From the NCBI GenBank assembly GCA_029204225.1, contig CM055095.1, positions 21,619,252 to 21,683,251 of the forward strand: DNA of 64,000 nucleotides, written 5' to 3'. The notes beneath the pieces are model-generated. The model was not told the origin of the DNA, did no database searches, and saw nothing but the letters and a program-made list of their open reading frames with translations. The stretch's first letter is position 1; each line of letters starts with the position of its first letter. The position numbers were made by a program, and so were the translations under genes. The stretch comes from Diphasiastrum complanatum. Lineage: Eukaryota; Streptophyta; Lycopodiopsida; Lycopodiales; Lycopodiaceae. Positions 60,924-64,000 of the stretch are shown piece by piece.

Positions 60924-61280
60924 CTTTTATACCTGTAGAACGTCCCATCATACTCACACGTGTGATGTGACACCTCTACTCCTTGCACGTGTCATCACAC
61001 GGACCTATCATTTGTCAGGACATTAGCAATTCGAACGATCATACGACTGGCATGCACGTGCGAGGACACGTGTCATGATCTGGGCCACACATGCATCACG
61101 GGACGACTGCTTCATACGATCGTACAGTTGGCATACACGTGCGAGCACACGTGTCAGGATCTGAAGTGTACGCGTGTCATGCCAATGATTGGGTCGTCGT
61201 TTCCACACGTATGGAAATTTTGACGGCACGTTTCCGAAACACGTGTACGGTTCAGATGCTCTGAATTAGACTATATATAT
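60924..61280. promoter_or_regulatory. Bidirectional promoter with seven G-boxes
   Basis: Between the divergent genes at 60,674 (minus) and 61,510 (plus) lies a TATA box for each direction: TATAAAAG on the minus strand (complement of 60,924-60,931) and TATATATAT on the plus strand (61,272-61,280). Between them, CACGTG occurs seven times: 60,957, 60,986, 61,055, 61,067, 61,136, 61,148 and 61,240. Four of these belong to a 46-bp direct duplication (61,036-61,081 and 61,117-61,163). CACGTG is the core of plant G-boxes/ABREs bound by bZIP and bHLH factors, which suggests stress-, ABA- or light-linked expression. Confidence 0.62.
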
Positions 61281-61509
61281 GGGTGTTGTTTTCGGAATTC
61301 AGTTTCACATATTGAGTCTAGAAAACTGACCTGCTGCTAAATCAGTACATACAATATCGCTACCACACACCCAACAGATCGTTCCATAGTCGCGCTGCTC
61401 CCCTGCCACGTAGTTCCGATATTTGACATCATGTAAAGTGTATATCGCCGTCACGCACCCAGGATTACACTGTTGATTTTACCTTTGCTAATCAGCGCCT
61501 CATATCGAT

Positions 61510-62746
61510 ATGGCCTCCTCTTCTAGTAGTTTGATCTATGATAGAGCTCTTAGTTCTTCCCTTGTTGATGCTGCAGTTAGCGATAGACAGACCCATTTTT
61601 TGTCCTATTTTGATTTTCAGTTTGACATAGAGAGATTTGTTATTGAGCACAAGGAAGTTTTTCCCAAACTGTACAAGGATGTTTATGAGTGCTTGCAACA
61701 GGGTACCCTTCTGATGGACGGCCTGAGATTTGTGCATTTCACAGATTTGACTCATGCTCAGCCTAGTGCCAAGCAAAGGCATGATCGTAAGTTTGTCAAA
61801 CTTATTGATCTGTTTAAACGTGTCATACCTTGTGAGGAACACAATTAAGTAAGTCACTTCGTTCAGAAGGGTATGGCCTTCATGTTTTTCTTTTCTGCTC
61901 TTATCGCTGATGAGGCAAAATCTTCTGGGTTGTCCATGATTGGTTTGCCCTCCCCTACCACTCGTGTGGCTTCAAAGGTTTCCATTACTGATGAGGTTTT
62001 AGGAGATGTAGAGGAGGCCAGGCAAACACAGCTATATGATCTTGCCAAGGCTCATTCTCTGTCTATCTCTTCCTTATCTACCGTGAGCGAGATTGACCAG
62101 AGCAGAACCCTGATGGACCTCCCTGTGTACCATATGGACGATATTGCATTCTTGTCCATTAGCGACATCGGAGACGCCGATGGATCTCAGAGAACATGAG
62201 ATATTATCTCTTATGTCAAGGATGATTTCTGAATTTGAGGAGGAGTTTTTGGCTTTTCAGAAAAAATATCCGTCACCTCCCATATATACTATTCCAGCTG
62301 ACCAGCAATCCACCATTATTGCTGGTGACAATTTAGAAACTGCTGGTGTGATCCAAGCTGACGAGGAGGATTTGGTAAGTACACCTTCTCACAAAAATCA
62401 TTTACTATTTAAAGTGTAACTGATGATTGATCTGCTAGTTTGACTAACACTTGATTTATGTGTTGTTGAAGTTGATGCCTTTGCTAGCAGGCATGGAGGA
62501 TTGAGAGAGAGACAAGGTGAGAGACAAAAGGATGCCTCATTGGCTCATTATTTGAAACATTTTGTAAATAAAGAAATTTGTATTCTTCATGAAAGGTTTT
62601 TTGTAAATGCGGGAACCTTCATGGCCATCAAGGCCCTGTCTTATTTTGCCCAAGGGCATAAATATCCAAAAAATACATATAGAATCATTTTTGTCAAAAG
62701 AGATGTTGCTGAATTATATGACAAATTGCCAGACTTTGAGTTGTAA
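61510..62746 (+). CDS. Unrecognised multi-exon gene, divergent partner of the H3/Ulp1 gene
   Basis: ATG at 61,510 (MASSSSSLIYDRALSSSLVD), 230 bp after a TATA box. The frame continues to 62,199 apart from one TAA at 61,846 (CEEHN-stop-VSHF), with helical sequence (FPKLYKDVYECLQQ; DEVLGDVEEARQTQ). Near 62,190 coding appears to pass to the next frame (REHEILSLMSRMISEFEEEF ... VIQADEEDL) and stops at a donor (GATTTG|GTAAGT, 62,374). After a roughly 98-bp intron, a final exon carries DASLAHYLKHFVNKEICILH and ends LYDKLPDFEL at 62,746. I recognise no domain. One stop and one frame change suggest decay or sequencing error; the gene layout otherwise is that of a real gene. Confidence 0.5.
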
Positions 62747-62749
62747 ATC

Positions 62750-63612
62750 TCATTGATGTGAAAGGGATTCCAATGACGTTTTGCATACCCTTATTCAATA
62801 CATCTCTCTCCAATCTTATCTGAAAAGGATGAGGAATGGAAAATTTTCTTACATGCAATTGTCCAAAAGCCTCTTTAGTAATTTTAAATATACTGGCATA
62901 TGCCTCCCTGCTAATACTTGAGAAATCACATGCTCCCTGAACTAACGTGCGGTCGATTACCTTACCGACCTCGTTCATCAAAGCCTCAGTGACCTTGGAC
63001 TTGATTCGAGAATATTGATTATTGTCCAATAAAGTCTTTGTGGATTTGGTTGTCAGTACCGAACTCAGTGATTTTCCAATCAGGTCATTGTTCTTCAGAT
63101 GCTCATTTGCAATTGCAAATGATTATGAAAATCAAGAAACCCAAATAGGATACATAATAAATGTCATGCTACTTCACAAAACTAAAATAAAACTGATTCA
63201 AATCCAATGCTTGAATGCTTGAATTCTTTTGCTCCGTTGGCCTCCATTTAGCGAAAGCTCATCAATGTCCTTCAGAATTCTATTTCGCTTGTTTCTTAAA
63301 TCTCTTATCTAGTATGCGAGTTTCTTCTTTTAACTGGTCATTTGATATACGTAATGTCTGAACAACTTGTCGGAATTGATCATTACTTGCATTCAAATTT
63401 AACATAATATTATGTAAACATGCATTATCTTCTTTTGTTTGTAATAATACGTCAGCAAGCAAACCATTTAACATACATTCTAAACTTTGTATTTTCTGAA
63501 CCGAGTTTGCAACACCATAAGTCGTCAATCTTTCACAATAACCCAGTAAATTGTTTTCTCCGTCACACAAAAACTTTATTAAAATGGTCAAAAGTTCCTT
63601 GCTCGTGGCCAT
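62750..63612 (-). CDS. Unrecognised coiled-coil gene, convergent with the previous one
   Basis: Minus strand, ATG at 63,612 (MATSKELLTILIKFLCDGEN) in good context (CTCATGGCC). The first part, 63,280-63,612, is predicted helical and ends in a coiled coil (NLNASNDQFRQVVQTL, NDQLKEETRILDKRFKK). The next frame continues RNRILKDIDELSLNGG to about 63,205. After a gap or intron a second stretch (63,110-62,750) reads NNDLIGKSLSSVLTTKSTKT, NEVGKVIDRTLVQGACDF, FSIPHPFQIRLER and GIPFTSMRFTTQS. No known family. It converges tail to tail with the plus-strand gene ending at 62,746. Confidence 0.42.
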
Positions 63613-63649
63613 GAGCCAGGTCAAGGCTTTGGCACAAGCAAAACAAAAC

Positions 63650-63960
63650 TTTCATGGCCTTGCTAATCGTCGGCGATCAGCAAGGGCATGAGCAAAAAAA
63701 ATTAGCAAGGCAGCCAAACTCAGCTCTTGTTTCCATAAGCCATCATGGAGCATTGGTGAGTAAATGTCTATCTTACATTTCTTGGATTGCAAGACATATC
63801 TTTTGCTATTTTTTAATAGCTTGTAGTTGCTGGATTTTGCGTAGTGAATACCATTGAAAATTGCTTGTGCCTCGTTGATGATCGTCGGTGATCAACAAGG
63901 CACAAGCAAAAACTTTTGCTCATGTCCTTGCTGATCATCGGCGATCAACAAGGGCATGAA
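63650..63960. repeat. Three related hairpins
   Basis: At about 63,653-63,690 CATGGCCTTGCTAATCG pairs with CGATCAGCAAGGGCATG. At about 63,865-63,906 TTGTGCCTCGTTGAT pairs with ATCAACAAGGCACAA. At about 63,922-63,960 CATGTCCTTGCTGATC pairs with GATCAACAAGGGCATG. All have a loop centred on TCGGCG or TCGGTG. The arms differ between copies but remain self-complementary. Confidence 0.8.
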
Positions 63961-64000
63961 ACTACATCTCATTCGCTCATGTTATTGAACAATTCACGGG

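Overview
The window reads as nuclear DNA of a land plant. Evidence: spliceosomal introns with GTAAGT donors, a decayed two-domain PsbY-type photosystem II gene, the 5' half of a plastid-type trnS-GCU, and a load of plant-type Copia, Gypsy, CACTA and Helitron elements. The many long (CT)n, (GA)n and (CT)n(CA)n tracts and the low density of intact host genes suggest a large, repeat-rich genome. A seed-free vascular plant is my guess, but the species cannot be fixed from this window.

Layout. 0-14 kb: one possible host first exon, AT-rich non-coding DNA, microsatellites, a decayed CACTA transposase (DUF4218/DUF4216) beside a Copia fragment, and a poor Gypsy-like stretch. 14-25 kb: nested Copia wreckage. 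It includes a minus-strand Copia with a complete 649-bp LTR, a plus-strand RNase H tail with LTR, and halves of Copia elements in opposite orientations. 25-31 kb: Gypsy and LTR scraps, then a chimeric pseudogene joining the start of an FAD-dependent oxidoreductase to PsbY, then low-complexity DNA. 31.8-36.7 kb: three copies of a roughly 300-bp repeat around an unrecognised 176-codon ORF. 36.9-38.2 kb: duplicated microsatellite blocks.

38.8-54 kb: a decayed autonomous Helitron (Rep and PIF1-like helicase), an internally deleted inverted copy, degenerate telomere-like repeats, two copies of a small unrecognised gene, captured aldo-keto reductase and trnS fragments, and arrays of a short repeat built on GACTCGAATTTTT. 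54-57 kb: a CACTA tnp2/DUF4218/DUF4216 remnant with a right-hand CACTA terminus.

57.3-63.6 kb is the most interesting part. It holds a set of small intron-containing genes. One is a minus-strand reading frame that starts as a divergent histone H3 (ATG followed by ARTKQT, then most of the histone fold) and leads into a Ulp1-like (C48) cysteine protease. It shares an apparent bidirectional promoter, with two TATA boxes and seven CACGTG G-boxes, with a divergent plus-strand gene of unknown function. Two plus-strand genes, one with a ubiquitin-like C-terminus, and a coiled-coil minus-strand gene flank this pair. The window then ends in three related hairpins. This looks like the accessory gene set of a large mobile element, or a neogene cluster derived from one; no transposase is seen with it here.
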